A stretch of 64,000 nucleotides of DNA from Immundisolibacter cernigliae (lineage in GTDB: Bacteria; Pseudomonadota; Gammaproteobacteria; Immundisolibacterales; Immundisolibacteraceae). The notes under the pieces are model-generated. The model was not told the DNA's origin, did not search any database, and worked only from the letters and a program-made list of their open reading frames with translations. Location of the stretch: positions 558,001-622,000 of the forward strand of contig NZ_CP014671.1 in assembly GCF_001697225.1 (NCBI RefSeq), given 5' to 3'. This document shows positions 16,396 to 24,856 of the stretch, in pieces; position 1 is the first letter of the stretch, and every line of letters begins with the position of its first letter. The position numbers were made by a program, and so were the translations under genes.

Positions 16396-17025
16396 TCAGC
16401 CCGCCTCAGGCGAATTGGCTTGCAGACGGGCCCGATTCAGGGCCAGCCACTGCAGGGCGATGATCGCCGGACTGTTCTGGATCCGGCCGGCCGCCAGCCA
16501 TTCGAGGGCCGTGCCGAAGGGAATCACGTGAACGCGGATGTCCTCGTCCTCGTCGTCCACGCCATGGATTCCGCCGACGCCGGTCAGGTCCGTCAGCGCG
16601 CAGTACAGGGTCAGATGCTCGCTGACCGCGCCGGGGCTCATGTAGTAGGCGGCAATCGGCAGCAAGTCGGGGCCGAGCTGGCAGCCGGCTTCCTCGACTG
16701 CCTCGCGCCGGGCCACGTCGGCCGCAGTTTCTGCATCGTGGATGATGCCGGCGACGATTTCGATCTGCCACGGCGCCCCGCCGTGCGCGTACGGCCCAAT
16801 GCGGAACTGCTCGATCAGCAGCACGCTGTCGCGCTGCGGGTCGTAGGGCAGCACGGCGGCAGCGTGGCCGCGTTCGAACAGCTCGCGCTGGAACGGCCGG
16901 CTCCAGCCGCCGCCGAACAGGCGGTGGCGCAGGCGATACTGGTCGACGCGAAAGTAACCCTGAAAAACCGTTTCCCGCTGCAGCACTTCCACATCGCGCT
17001 GGCGGTCGAATTCACTGGGGCTCAT
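16396..17025 (-). CDS. nudF: ADP-ribose pyrophosphatase (Nudix)
   Basis: A 209-residue Nudix hydrolase with the complete box G-x5-E-x7-REAVEEAGC. The surrounding segments (FERGHAAAVLPYDP, EDIRVHVI, NSPAIIALQWL) match NudF, which splits ADP-ribose into AMP and ribose-5-phosphate. The ATG at 17025 gives an N-terminus (MSPSEFDRQRDVEVLQRET) that lines up with E. coli NudF; an ATG at 17076 would add 17 residues. No clear ribosome site supports either. It heads a short minus-strand run with gph. Confidence 0.9.
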   Translation of the reverse strand: MSPSEFDRQRDVEVLQRETVFQGYFRVDQYRLRHRLFGGGWSRPFQRELFERGHAAAVLPYDPQRDSVLLIEQFRIGPYAHGGAPWQIEIVAGIIHDAETAADVARREAVEEAGCQLGPDLLPIAAYYMSPGAVSEHLTLYCALTDLTGVGGIHGVDDEDEDIRVHVIPFGTALEWLAAGRIQNSPAIIALQWLALNRARLQANSPEAG

Positions 17026-17131
17026 CGGGACGCGCGCTGCTTTGCATCGGACAGTAGGCGGGGGTGAGCTTGTCATGGTAGCAGCGGTGCGGGGGTTTGC
17101 CGGCGCAACCGAATGGGGTTACAAGAGTCCA

Positions 17132-17148
17132 TGCACCAGCGCAGTGCG
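17132..17148 (+). promoter_or_regulatory. Possible NtrC-type enhancer site
   Basis: TGCACCAGCGCAGTGCG matches the 17-base NtrC consensus TGCACCA-N3-TGGTGCA at 11 of 14 fixed positions, and it lies about 115 bases before the sigma-54 promoter below, the usual range for an enhancer. This is a single degenerate site, so the call is tentative. The rest of 17026-17448 has no gene. Confidence 0.4.
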
Positions 17149-17248
17149 ACGACCCGTCAACTTGCTGCGCCGTTTCGGGTCAAAGAACCACAGTGATGCA
17201 GGGCGCGGAACCGGCCCACGGCATGGGGAACGAGACCGACCTGGCCAC

Positions 17249-17265
17249 TTGGCACGGGTCTTGAT
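17249..17265 (+). promoter_or_regulatory. Sigma-54 (RpoN) promoter of the prkA operon
   Basis: TTGGCACGGGTCTTGAT carries the -24 element TGGCAC and the -12 element TTG at the exact 5-base spacing of the sigma-54 consensus (TGGCAC-N5-TTGC), with A in place of the final C. The only gene downstream on this strand is prkA, about 185 bases away. In E. coli the homologous yeaGH operon is nitrogen-regulated, which fits. Confidence 0.7.
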
Positions 17266-17448
17266 AACAGTCACTTTGGGAGGCGTCATCCACCCCTGAC
17301 ATCGTTCCTGCCCCTGCGGCCCCTGCGGACCGCTGCGTGGGCGGGGTCGGGGAATGCCAGCAGGCAACGGATGGTCGACAACACAAGGCAATCAGAAACA
17401 GGAAACCGCACGCACGCAACAGGATTGACACACGACGGAGGTCGTTAC

Positions 17449-19383
17449 ATGGGTACGAGTACTGGATCCTTCGCTGACCTGATCGGTGAAGACCGCAAAG
17501 CGCGCCAGGAGCACAGCTGGCAGGGCAATTTCCTGGATTACCTGGAACTGGTACGCCAAGACCCGACCATCCCGAAGCTGGCGCACGCCCGTCTGTACGA
17601 GGCGGTCACGGCGGCTGGTGCCACCGACCTTGGCGAGACCGACGACCCGCACCTGAACCACCTGTTCGGCGACGAGCGCATCAAGCGCTACCACTACTTC
17701 GAGAAGGAATTCTTCGGTATCGAGCGGTCGATCGCACAGATCGTCCGCTACCTGCACTCGGCCGCCCTGCGCGGCGAGGAAAGCCGCCAGGTGCTGTACC
17801 TGATGGGCCCGGTCGGCGCCGGCAAGAGCTCGCTGGTGGCCAAGCTGCAACGGGCGCTGGAGGAAACCGAGCCGGTCTACGCCATCGACGGCTGCCCGAT
17901 CGCCGAGGAACCCCTGCATCTGATACCGGTACACCTGCGCCGCAGCTTCTCGGACGTGCTGGGCGTGCCGATCGAGGGCGAGCTTTGCCCCATGTGCCGG
18001 CACCGCCTGGAAACCGAATTCGGCGGGCGCTACGAGGACGTGCCGGTCGCGCGGGTGGCATTTTCCCGCCACCGGCGGCGGGGAATTGGCGTGGTGCCGC
18101 CGGTCGACCCGAACAACCAGGACACCTCGGTCCTGATCGGCTCGGTGGACATCTCCAAGCTCGACCGCTACTCGGAGTCCGACCCGCGGGTGCTGGACCT
18201 GTCGGGCGCCTTCAACGTCGGCAACCGCGGCATCGTCGAGTTCATCGAGGTGTTCAAGAACGAGCCCGAATACCTGCACACCATGATCACGGCCACGCAG
18301 GAGAAGTTCGTGCCGGCGCCCGGCCGCCACGGCACGGTGTACGTGGACTGCGCCATCATCGCCCACTCGAACGAGGCCGAGTGGCAGAAGTTCAAGGCCG
18401 ACCACACCAACGAGGCGATCATGGATCGCATCGTGGTGGTGAAGGTGCCCTACAACCTGCGCCTATCGGAAGAGATCAAGATCTACGAGAAGATGCTGCG
18501 CGAGTCGCAGTTCCGGGCCCACATCGCGCCGCATACGCTCGAAACGGTCAGCATGTTCGCCATCCTGTCGCGCCTGGAGCCCACCTCCAAGTGCGACCTG
18601 ATGACCAAGCTGCGCCTGTACGACGGCGAGGAAGTGGTCAAGAAAGGCACCACGCTGAAGCTGTCGGCCAAGTCCCTGCAGGAAGACACCCACCGCGAGG
18701 GCCTGTTCGGCATCTCGACCCGCTTCATCATGAAGGCGCTCGACAATGCGCTGGCCGACAACCCCGAAGTCGGCATCAACCCGATCAGCGTGCGCGAGGC
18801 GCTGGTGGACATGGTCAAGCGCGCCGATATGGCCGAGGACACCAAGAAGCTGTACCTGGAGTTCCTGCAGGACACCCTGCACAAGGCCTACCTGGACATC
18901 CTTGAAAAGGAGGTCACACGCGCCTTCGTGTTCTCGTTCGAACAGCAGGCCGAGGACCTGTTCCAGAACTATCTGGACCACGCCGAGGCCTACGTGAACA
19001 AGTCCAAGGTCAAGGACCGCAACACCGGCGAGGAGCTGCGCCCGGACGAGAGCTTCCTGAAATCGGTCGAGGAGCAGATCGGCATCGTCGGCTCGGCGGC
19101 CGAAGGCTTCCGGCAGGAAGTCATGTCCTACCTGTGGGCGGCCACGCGGCGCGGCGAGAAGGTCAGCTACCGGGCCTACGAGCCGCTGCGCGACGCGCTG
19201 GAGAAAAAGCTGCTGCATTCGGTGCGCGACATGAGCCGCATCGTCACCAAGTCGCGCACCCGCGACGAGGAGCAGAAGGACAAGTACGACACGCTGATCC
19301 AGCGCATGATGGAGTTGGGCTACAACGAGCACTCGGCCGAGGTGGTGCTCAAGTACGCGGCCAACAACCTGTGGAAGGACTGA
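17449..19383 (+). CDS. prkA: PrkA (YeaG) serine protein kinase
   Basis: A 644-residue protein, exactly the E. coli YeaG length. The N-terminal AAA-type domain has the P-loop GPVGAGKSSL (around residues 120-130). The C-terminal PrkA domain extends from about 370. YeaG is a stress- and starvation-induced kinase that acts with YeaH. GGAGGTC 6 bases upstream of ATG 17449 decides the start; a longer in-frame start at 17371 has no ribosome site. It is the first gene of prkA-yeaH-spoVR and lies behind a sigma-54 promoter, so nitrogen or stationary-phase control is likely. Confidence 0.95.
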   Translation: MGTSTGSFADLIGEDRKARQEHSWQGNFLDYLELVRQDPTIPKLAHARLYEAVTAAGATDLGETDDPHLNHLFGDERIKRYHYFEKEFFGIERSIAQIVRYLHSAALRGEESRQVLYLMGPVGAGKSSLVAKLQRALEETEPVYAIDGCPIAEEPLHLIPVHLRRSFSDVLGVPIEGELCPMCRHRLETEFGGRYEDVPVARVAFSRHRRRGIGVVPPVDPNNQDTSVLIGSVDISKLDRYSESDPRVLDLSGAFNVGNRGIVEFIEVFKNEPEYLHTMITATQEKFVPAPGRHGTVYVDCAIIAHSNEAEWQKFKADHTNEAIMDRIVVVKVPYNLRLSEEIKIYEKMLRESQFRAHIAPHTLETVSMFAILSRLEPTSKCDLMTKLRLYDGEEVVKKGTTLKLSAKSLQEDTHREGLFGISTRFIMKALDNALADNPEVGINPISVREALVDMVKRADMAEDTKKLYLEFLQDTLHKAYLDILEKEVTRAFVFSFEQQAEDLFQNYLDHAEAYVNKSKVKDRNTGEELRPDESFLKSVEEQIGIVGSAAEGFRQEVMSYLWAATRRGEKVSYRAYEPLRDALEKKLLHSVRDMSRIVTKSRTRDEEQKDKYDTLIQRMMELGYNEHSAEVVLKYAANNLWKD

Positions 19384-19402
19384 CCGCGAGGCAGGCTTGA
19401 AA

Positions 19403-19435
19403 ACGGGCTGGCGGCCCCGGTCGCCGCCAGCCCGT
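19403..19435 (+). other. Strong intercistronic hairpin between prkA and yeaH
   Basis: A perfect 12-base GC-rich stem (ACGGGCTGGCGG at 19403-19414 with its complement at 19424-19435) and a 9-base loop stand 19 bases after the prkA stop. There is no T-run, so this looks more like an mRNA-stabilising or processing structure than a terminator. It could set a different level for prkA than for yeaH and spoVR. Confidence 0.65.
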
Positions 19436-19485
19436 CGCATACGGCGCCGCACCGTGCCACGCGGCGATGCACAGCAGGAGGGGCT

Positions 19486-20703
19486 ATGACGCGCGCCCAG
19501 TTCCGATCATTCCCAGCCGACGCACTGCGCTCGGACCGCAGCGCCGGCGATCGCGCCCGGCACCGCCAGAAGGTGCGCCAGGCGATCCGCGACAACATCG
19601 GCGACATCGTCGCCGAAGAGGCCATCATCGGCCGCAGCGGCGACCGCATGGTCAAGGTGCCGATCCGCGGCATCCGCGAATACCGCTTCGTGTACGGCCA
19701 GAACCAGCCCGGCGTCGGCACCGGCGAGGGCGGCACCGAGGTCGGCCAGAGCGTCGGCCAGGGCGACCAGTCCGGCGCCGGCAAGGGCCAGGGCGGCAAC
19801 GAGGCCGGCCAGGATTACTACGAGACCGAGATCAGCCTGGAAGAGCTGATCGACATCATGTTCGAGGACCTGTCCCTGCCGGACCTGGAGCGCAAGAAGC
19901 TGCGCCAGTTGCCGTCCGAGCACGCCTTCCAGCGCAAGGGCTTCCGGCATTCCGGCATCCGCGTGCACCTGGACAAGAAACGCACCGCCATGCAACGCAT
20001 CCGGCGCCAGATCGCCCAGCGTGCAGGTGCGCCGGGCGTGCCGACCGGCGAAGGCATGGCCGGCGACACCGAGAAGCGCTTCCCCTTCCACAAGGAGGAC
20101 ATGATCTACCGCCGCCTGCTGCCGGACACCCGGCCGCAATCGAACGCCGTGGTGCTGTGCATGATGGACACCTCCGGCTCCATGGACAGCACCAAGAAAT
20201 ACCTGGCGCGCTCGTTCTTCTTCCTGCTGTATCAGTTCGTGCGCAGCCGCTATGCGGAAGTCGAGCTGGTGTTCGTGGCCCACCACGCCACCGCCGCCGA
20301 GGTCACCGAGGACGAGTTCTTCCACAAGGGCGAGTCCGGCGGCACGGTGATTTCATCCGCCTATCAGAAGGGGCTGGAGATACTCGCCGAGCGCTACCAC
20401 CCGAGCCTGTGGAACATCTACGCCTTCCACTGCTCGGACGGCGACAACTTCCCCGGCGACAACGACAAGACCGTGCAGGCGGCCGAGGCCATCTGCGAGA
20501 TGGCCAACCTGTTCGGTTACGGCGAGATCAAGCCGCCCGGCCGCGGCATCTTCGAAAGCTCCATGCTCGAGACTTTCTCGCGCATCAAGTCCGACTGCTT
20601 CCACGCCCTGACCATCCACGGCAAGGAAGACATCTGGCCCGGCCTGAAAGCCTTTCTGCAAAAGGACCGGGCCGCACAGGCCACCGGAGGTGAACATGCG
20701 TAG
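19486..20703 (+). CDS. yeaH: YeaH/YhbH family protein (DUF444)
   Basis: A 405-residue DUF444 protein. A charged N-terminus is followed by a Gly-rich linker (about 75-110, GTGEGGTEVGQS). A von Willebrand A-like domain then carries the metal site DTSGSMD near residue 229. YeaH is the partner of the PrkA kinase; in Bacillus the homologue YhbH is a sporulation protein. AGGAGG 6-10 bases upstream supports ATG 19486. Its end overlaps the start of spoVR by 8 bases, so the two are translationally coupled. Confidence 0.93.
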   Translation: MTRAQFRSFPADALRSDRSAGDRARHRQKVRQAIRDNIGDIVAEEAIIGRSGDRMVKVPIRGIREYRFVYGQNQPGVGTGEGGTEVGQSVGQGDQSGAGKGQGGNEAGQDYYETEISLEELIDIMFEDLSLPDLERKKLRQLPSEHAFQRKGFRHSGIRVHLDKKRTAMQRIRRQIAQRAGAPGVPTGEGMAGDTEKRFPFHKEDMIYRRLLPDTRPQSNAVVLCMMDTSGSMDSTKKYLARSFFFLLYQFVRSRYAEVELVFVAHHATAAEVTEDEFFHKGESGGTVISSAYQKGLEILAERYHPSLWNIYAFHCSDGDNFPGDNDKTVQAAEAICEMANLFGYGEIKPPGRGIFESSMLETFSRIKSDCFHALTIHGKEDIWPGLKAFLQKDRAAQATGGEHA

Positions 20704-22123
20704 CTGGGACGTCGATGACCTGATCGGCTGGGACGAGCGCATCCGCGAGAAAGTGGCCGAATTCGGCCTGGACTGCTTCCCGCAGGTGTTCGAAATCTGC
20801 GACGAGGAGCAGATGCTCGGCTACATGGCCTACCACGGCATGCCCTCGCACTACCCGCACTGGTCCTACGGCAAGTCGTTCGAGAAGCTCAAGACCACCT
20901 ACGACCACGGCGTCAGCGGCCTGCCCTACGAGATGGTCATCAACTCGAACGAGTCGATTGCGTACCTGATGCGCAACAACTCGCTGTGCCTTCAGATCCT
21001 GACCATCGCCCACGTCTACGGCCACAACGATTTCTTCAAGAACAACTTCACCTTCCAGGGCACGCACCCGGAGCTGACGCAGTCGCGCTTCAAGGCGCGC
21101 GCCGACCGCGTGCGCCGCTACGCGGAAGACCCGGCCATCGGCATCGACAAGGTGGAGGCGGTGCTGGATGCCGCCCACGCGTTGTCCTTCAACTGCCGGC
21201 GCAACCTCGGCGTGCGCAAGCTGGGTCACGCCGAACAGCGCGAGCGGGCCATCGAGGCCACGCACGGCCCGCACGACCCGCACCCGGACATCCACCGCGC
21301 GCCGCAGCTGCCCGAGCCGGACCTGCGCCGCGTGCCGCTGGAGCCGGAAGAGGACATCCTGCTGTTCATCCGCGACCACAATCCGTACCTCGCCAACTGG
21401 GAGCGGGACCTGCTGACCATCGTCCACGAGGAAGCGCAGTACTTCATCCCGCAGATCGAGACCAAGATCATGAACGAGGGCTGGGCCAGCTTCTGGCACC
21501 ACCGCATCGTCAATAGCCTGGACCTGCCGGCCGACCTGCAGATGGAATTCATGGTCCACCACTCGCAGGTGGTGCGCCCGCACCCGGGCAGCATCAACCC
21601 GTATTACCTGGGCTTCAAGCTGTGGCACGACATCCTGCGCCGCTGCGAGAACCCGACCCCGGAAGAGCGCGAGCGCTACGGCGGCCCCACCGACGGCATG
21701 GCGACGCTGATGCGCATCCGCGAGGCAGACCGCGACGCCTCGTTCCTGCGCCAGTTCCTGACCGGCCGGCTGATGCGCGAGATGGACATGTACGAGTTCG
21801 GCCCGGAGGACGACGAATACGTCGTGCAGCGCGTGGCCGACGAGGACAGCTGGCGGCAGATTCGCGACACCCTGATCGGCAGCGTCGGCATGGCCGCCTT
21901 CCCGGTCATCCGCATCGACGATGCCGACTACGACGGCGCCCGCAAGCTGCACCTGACACACGCCTACGACGGCCGGGAACTGGAACTCGGCCAGGCCGAA
22001 AAGACCCTGGCCTACCTGCACCGCCTGTGGGGCCGCGGCGTGGTCATCGAAACCACGCTGCAGGACAAGCCGGCGCAGCTGATTTATGACGAGGGTGGTT
22101 TTGCGCCGAAACTCGCCGCCTGA
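20696..22123 (+). CDS. SpoVR family protein (YcgB-like)
   Basis: A 475-residue SpoVR-like protein with the family blocks HWSYGKSFEKLK, YEMVINSNESIAYLM, AHVYGHNDFF and MNEGWASFWHH, all rich in His and Glu. These may bind metal, though the biochemical role is unknown. GGAGGTGAAC in front of ATG 20696 sets the start; the GTG at 20690 is the tail of that ribosome site. Third gene of the prkA-yeaH-spoVR operon, an arrangement conserved from Bacillus relatives to proteobacteria and tied to stress or starvation. Confidence 0.94.
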   Translation: MRSWDVDDLIGWDERIREKVAEFGLDCFPQVFEICDEEQMLGYMAYHGMPSHYPHWSYGKSFEKLKTTYDHGVSGLPYEMVINSNESIAYLMRNNSLCLQILTIAHVYGHNDFFKNNFTFQGTHPELTQSRFKARADRVRRYAEDPAIGIDKVEAVLDAAHALSFNCRRNLGVRKLGHAEQRERAIEATHGPHDPHPDIHRAPQLPEPDLRRVPLEPEEDILLFIRDHNPYLANWERDLLTIVHEEAQYFIPQIETKIMNEGWASFWHHRIVNSLDLPADLQMEFMVHHSQVVRPHPGSINPYYLGFKLWHDILRRCENPTPEERERYGGPTDGMATLMRIREADRDASFLRQFLTGRLMREMDMYEFGPEDDEYVVQRVADEDSWRQIRDTLIGSVGMAAFPVIRIDDADYDGARKLHLTHAYDGRELELGQAEKTLAYLHRLWGRGVVIETTLQDKPAQLIYDEGGFAPKLAA

Positions 22124-22156
22124 GCGCGCCTTGGGACGGGTGGAAACTGCCGATCT

Positions 22157-22261
22157 GTAACCCATCATGCGGCGCCGGGGCACACGCCTGAGCCCCCCTG
22201 ACAATCCGGCTGCGTGTACCTATTCGCGGATTGATGGGTTACGCTGCGCTTCACCCATCCT
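22157..22261. repeat. Inverted repeat / palindromic element after spoVR
   Basis: GTAACCCATCA (22157-22167) and its exact complement (22232-22242) flank a 64-base spacer. The right copy also pairs with ACCCATC at 22255-22261 to make GATGGGT-N13-ACCCATC. This GATGGGTTACGC-type palindrome is of the dispersed repeat class. It marks the left edge of the accessory island. Confidence 0.6.
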
Positions 22262-22342
22262 AGGCGCTACGCTTTTGGTTGCCCATGATATTTACGTCAG
22301 GTGACTGGGTAGGTCGTCGCGTTTCAAATCAAGGGGATTCAT

Positions 22343-22699
22343 ATGCGCTTGCTTGTCTTAGGTTTCCTTCTTATCTCTCTAGCTGGCTGTGCAACTGCGG
22401 CAAAGCAGACCAATGCACCAATGAGCCAGTACGACAACAATACGAAACACGCCATTGAGCCGCGCCCTGATGGCTTTTTAGTTTCAATCTACTACTCGCG
22501 CTATCAATTCTTTCCCGAGAGCGACGCAGTTGCCACTGCGTGCAAGCAAGCGCTCACGTCCATCGCCCACGAGCACGCGTCCAAAGCGGGCCGTGAGATC
22601 GAGCAGATCAATGAGCAGGCGATCCGCCTCTCTATGGGCCGCAACGGCTTGTCTGGCATTACGTCATGCAGTGCTTCTGCGCCCGCCAAGTGGAAGTAG
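22343..22699 (+). CDS. Cassette-encoded lipoprotein of unknown function
   Basis: A 118-residue protein with a signal peptide ending in the lipobox LAGC (cysteine 16), so probably lipid-anchored in the envelope. No known domain was recognised; the middle has YYSRYQFFPESDA and the end is rich in Ser and Ala, with two further cysteines. AAGGGG 7 bases upstream supports the ATG. Base composition is visibly poorer in GC than the neighbours. The gene is followed 6 bases after its stop by an integron attC site, so it is the gene of a mobile cassette. Confidence 0.8.
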   Translation: MRLLVLGFLLISLAGCATAAKQTNAPMSQYDNNTKHAIEPRPDGFLVSIYYSRYQFFPESDAVATACKQALTSIAHEHASKAGREIEQINEQAIRLSMGRNGLSGITSCSASAPAKWK

Positions 22700-22704
22700 C
22701 CGCC

Positions 22705-22764
22705 ATCTAACAATTCATTCAAGTCAACGCCGCTTCGCGGCACGGCTTAATTCAGGCGTTGGGC
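22705..22764 (+). mobile_element. Integron attC recombination site (60 bases)
   Basis: The site opens with ATCTAAC (fits RYYYAAC) and closes with GTTGGGC (fits GTTRRRY). The interior is imperfectly palindromic, with central hairpin GCCGC-TTC-GCGGC at 22729-22741 and the CAATTCATTCAAG and CTTAATTCAGGCG arms typical of aadA-type attC. Crossover would fall between 22758 and 22759. No integrase gene or attI is visible in the window, so this is an orphan cassette. Confidence 0.85.
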
Positions 22765-22779
22765 CTCAAGGAGAAGTTC

Positions 22780-23193
22780 GTGAATCGTCGAGACAGCAAG
22801 ATCGTTGAGCTCATTGAGTCAGGTGCCGATCCCGATAGCCTGACAGCGCTAATTCGAGAGGTCATGGCGTCCGATCTATCGCACATGGCGGAGATTGCAG
22901 CGATGATAGCGAACGTTAGCACGAACGGATCGGACCGCAATAATCAACTCTCAAAACTGCGTGTAATTATGTCGAGGATCTGTGATGAAATGGGCATAGA
23001 GAAGCTCACGGTCAAGAGCGCGCGAGGCGGCTACGTCGTGACGCGTTCAAACCCCAGATACGATCCACGCAGACTACAAGGCTTAATTACCTCCATTGAA
23101 CGCGCTGCAGAGGAATTGAGGCATCTTTCACCGGTGGAACGTGAAGAATTCCTAGATCACGCATGCAGAGTTCTAGGCATCCAGCGAGCGTAG
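22780..23193 (+). CDS. Second cassette-like gene, hypothetical protein
   Basis: A 137-residue soluble protein with no recognised domain. It looks mostly helical (IVELIESGADPDSLTALIRE, then MASDLSHMAEIAAMIANVS) with a central segment TVKSARGGYVVTRS. AAGGAGAAG 6 bases before GTG 22780 fixes the start; a TTG at 22759 would begin exactly at the attC crossover and is less likely. The gene begins 16 bases after the attC site, as cassette genes do, and is lower in GC than the chromosome. No attC follows it; an IS110 remnant lies there instead. Confidence 0.7.
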   Translation: MNRRDSKIVELIESGADPDSLTALIREVMASDLSHMAEIAAMIANVSTNGSDRNNQLSKLRVIMSRICDEMGIEKLTVKSARGGYVVTRSNPRYDPRRLQGLITSIERAAEELRHLSPVEREEFLDHACRVLGIQRA

Positions 23194-23199
23194 ATACTG

Positions 23200-23512
<313 letters not shown>

Positions 23513-23532
23513 CGCGAAACAATGGAACCGAG

Positions 23533-24045
23533 ATGCGATATCGGCGTACGGATACAAAAGGCGGCACCTACTTCTTCACGGTGAACCTTGCGCAGCGTCA
23601 ACTTCGCTTGCTGGTGGACCACGTTGCGGTTTTGCGGGCCGCTGTGAAAGAGGTGAAAGGGCGCCACCCTTTTCACATTGATGCATTCGTGGTCTTGCCG
23701 GATCACCTGCACGCAATATGGACGCCGCCGGAAGGCGACGCCGACTTTGCGATGCGGTGGATGTTGATCAAGGCAGGGTTTTCGCGACACATCGCCAAGG
23801 GTGAACACCGAAACGCGAGCCGGATTGGCAAAGGCGAGCGTGGAATCTGGCAGCGGCGGTATTGGGAGCACATGATTCGCGACGCGCACGATTACGAACG
23901 GCATGTGGATTATGTTCACTATAACCCTGTGAAGCACGGACACGTCAACCGCGCAGCGGAGTGGCCACATTCGAGCATCCATCGGTATATTGCGGCTGGC
24001 ACCCTGGGTTATGATTGGGGTGGCGAGACCAACGGAAGAGATTAA
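23533..24045 (+). CDS. REP-associated tyrosine transposase (RAYT)
   Basis: A 170-residue single-domain transposase of the IS200/IS605-like Y1 group. It has the HUH metal motif in LPDHLHAIW (H58, H60) and the signature YVHYNPVKHGHV near residues 128-139, where the catalytic tyrosine (Y128 or Y131) lies. Such proteins cut and join single-stranded REP palindromes and are domesticated or host-fixed genes. The start ATG 23533 is chosen from a longer open frame because upstream codons run through the REP repeats. REP copies flank it in opposite orientations (23392-23512 and 24077-24110), which implies they are its substrates. Confidence 0.9.
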   Translation: MRYRRTDTKGGTYFFTVNLAQRQLRLLVDHVAVLRAAVKEVKGRHPFHIDAFVVLPDHLHAIWTPPEGDADFAMRWMLIKAGFSRHIAKGEHRNASRIGKGERGIWQRRYWEHMIRDAHDYERHVDYVHYNPVKHGHVNRAAEWPHSSIHRYIAAGTLGYDWGGETNGRD

Positions 24046-24076
24046 AGTGGATATGGCGAGCGCTGAAATAATTCGC

Positions 24077-24110
24077 GTTGGGGTTCGCAAGCTCACCCCA
24101 ACCTACGGGC
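24077..24110 (-). repeat. REP unit, family B copy 3 (inverted)
   Basis: GTTGGGGTTCGCAAGCTC followed by ACCCCAACCTACGGGC is the reverse complement of the units at 23392 and 23464. With them it brackets the RAYT gene as inverted repeats, the arrangement usual for bacterial RAYT loci. Confidence 0.85.
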
Positions 24111-24177
24111 AGCTACGGGCTAAGCGCGCCGTAAGGCGCAATGACCGCGGAGCATTGCGTCGTATGAATCTTCATCC

Positions 24178-24206
24178 GGTGCAATGCGGCTTCGCCTTAT
24201 TGCACC
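24178..24206. repeat. Palindromic element in the RAYT downstream gap
   Basis: GGTGCAAT and ATTGCACC form an 8-base stem around a 13-base loop (GCGGCTTCGCCTT). It looks like another interspersed hairpin. The rest of the 307-base gap 24046-24352 holds the family B copy 3, a possible coding remnant at 24249-24338 and nothing else recognised. Confidence 0.5.
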
Positions 24207-24248
24207 CGCGCTCCCGACGCCAGGTCACGGTGTCAATCCAGTCTCCTC

Positions 24249-24338
24249 GCCGGCGGGCTGACGCCCGATCGCGCAACAGCTTTGCTTGCCGATATCAAAA
24301 AGGCCACGGACGATATCAGGCGAACAATGTCAGCATAA
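24249..24338 (+). pseudogene. Possible C-terminal coding remnant
   Basis: A frame ending TAA at 24336-24338 reads AGGLTPDRATALLADIKKAT then DDIRRTMSA, an amphipathic helix-like stretch. It has no start codon of its own and no upstream body. It may be the last 30 codons of a gene cut by a repeat insertion, or a chance frame. Confidence 0.25.
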
Positions 24339-24352
24339 GTGAGAAAGCAACA

Positions 24353-24793
24353 ATGTTTAAACATTTCATGTTGCCTCTGGGAATGGCAGCATTAATGGCG
24401 TGCTCATCAGCAACGGAGGAGGTTTCGAGCGACCGAGCGGGGGTTGCGCCCGACGATGCCATCCTGGCATGGGCGCGCGAGCGGCATGGTGAACATGTGT
24501 ATCAGCCTATACAAATTTTCTACGGAGATTTCACCGGCGACGGCTTGGTCGATGCCTTGGCTTGGGTGCTTTATCCAAGCGGCGGCAATAGCGATTTTCT
24601 GGATGTAGCTCTGTTCCGCAACGAAGACGGACTCATGGCCTATTATCGGAGCGTTGATGACGTATTCGGTAGCAACCCGCGCGATGTTGTTTTTGATCAA
24701 GGGCGCATCACACTGACCACAACAATGCCGAAGCCGGACGACCCACGCTGCTGCCCAACTGGGTTACGTGATTGGGTAATCGACACGAAATGA
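24353..24793 (+). CDS. Lipoprotein of unknown function (accessory island)
   Basis: A 146-residue protein with a signal peptide and lipobox-like LMAC (cysteine 17), then a small globular domain with FYGDFTGDGLVDALAWVLYP. The string DFTGDGLVDALA resembles the calcium-binding FG-GAP/VCBS type loop (DxDGDG-like), though only one copy is present. The base composition is lower in GC than the chromosome backbone. The start ATG 24353 has only a weak GAGAAAG site. The gene lies between REP units and has no recognised partner. Confidence 0.65.
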   Translation: MFKHFMLPLGMAALMACSSATEEVSSDRAGVAPDDAILAWARERHGEHVYQPIQIFYGDFTGDGLVDALAWVLYPSGGNSDFLDVALFRNEDGLMAYYRSVDDVFGSNPRDVVFDQGRITLTTTMPKPDDPRCCPTGLRDWVIDTK

Positions 24794-24796
24794 CAG

Positions 24797-24850
24797 CCCG
24801 TAGGTTGGGGTGAGCTTGCGAACCCCAACAGGTCATGACAGGTCGTGACA
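24797..24850 (+). repeat. REP unit, family B copy 4
   Basis: CCCGTAGGTTGGGGTGAGC then TTGCGAACCCCAACAGG repeats the family B hairpin, followed by GTCATGAC and GTCGTGACA words. Same orientation as the copies at 23392 and 23464. Confidence 0.8.
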
Positions 24851-24856
24851 AAGGAA

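Noticed and set aside
22200-22342. An attI site or a further attC in front of the lipoprotein cassette
   Set aside because: No GTTRRRY core paired with a RYYYAAC arm was found; GTTGCCC near 22280 does not fit. The left cassette border is unresolved.
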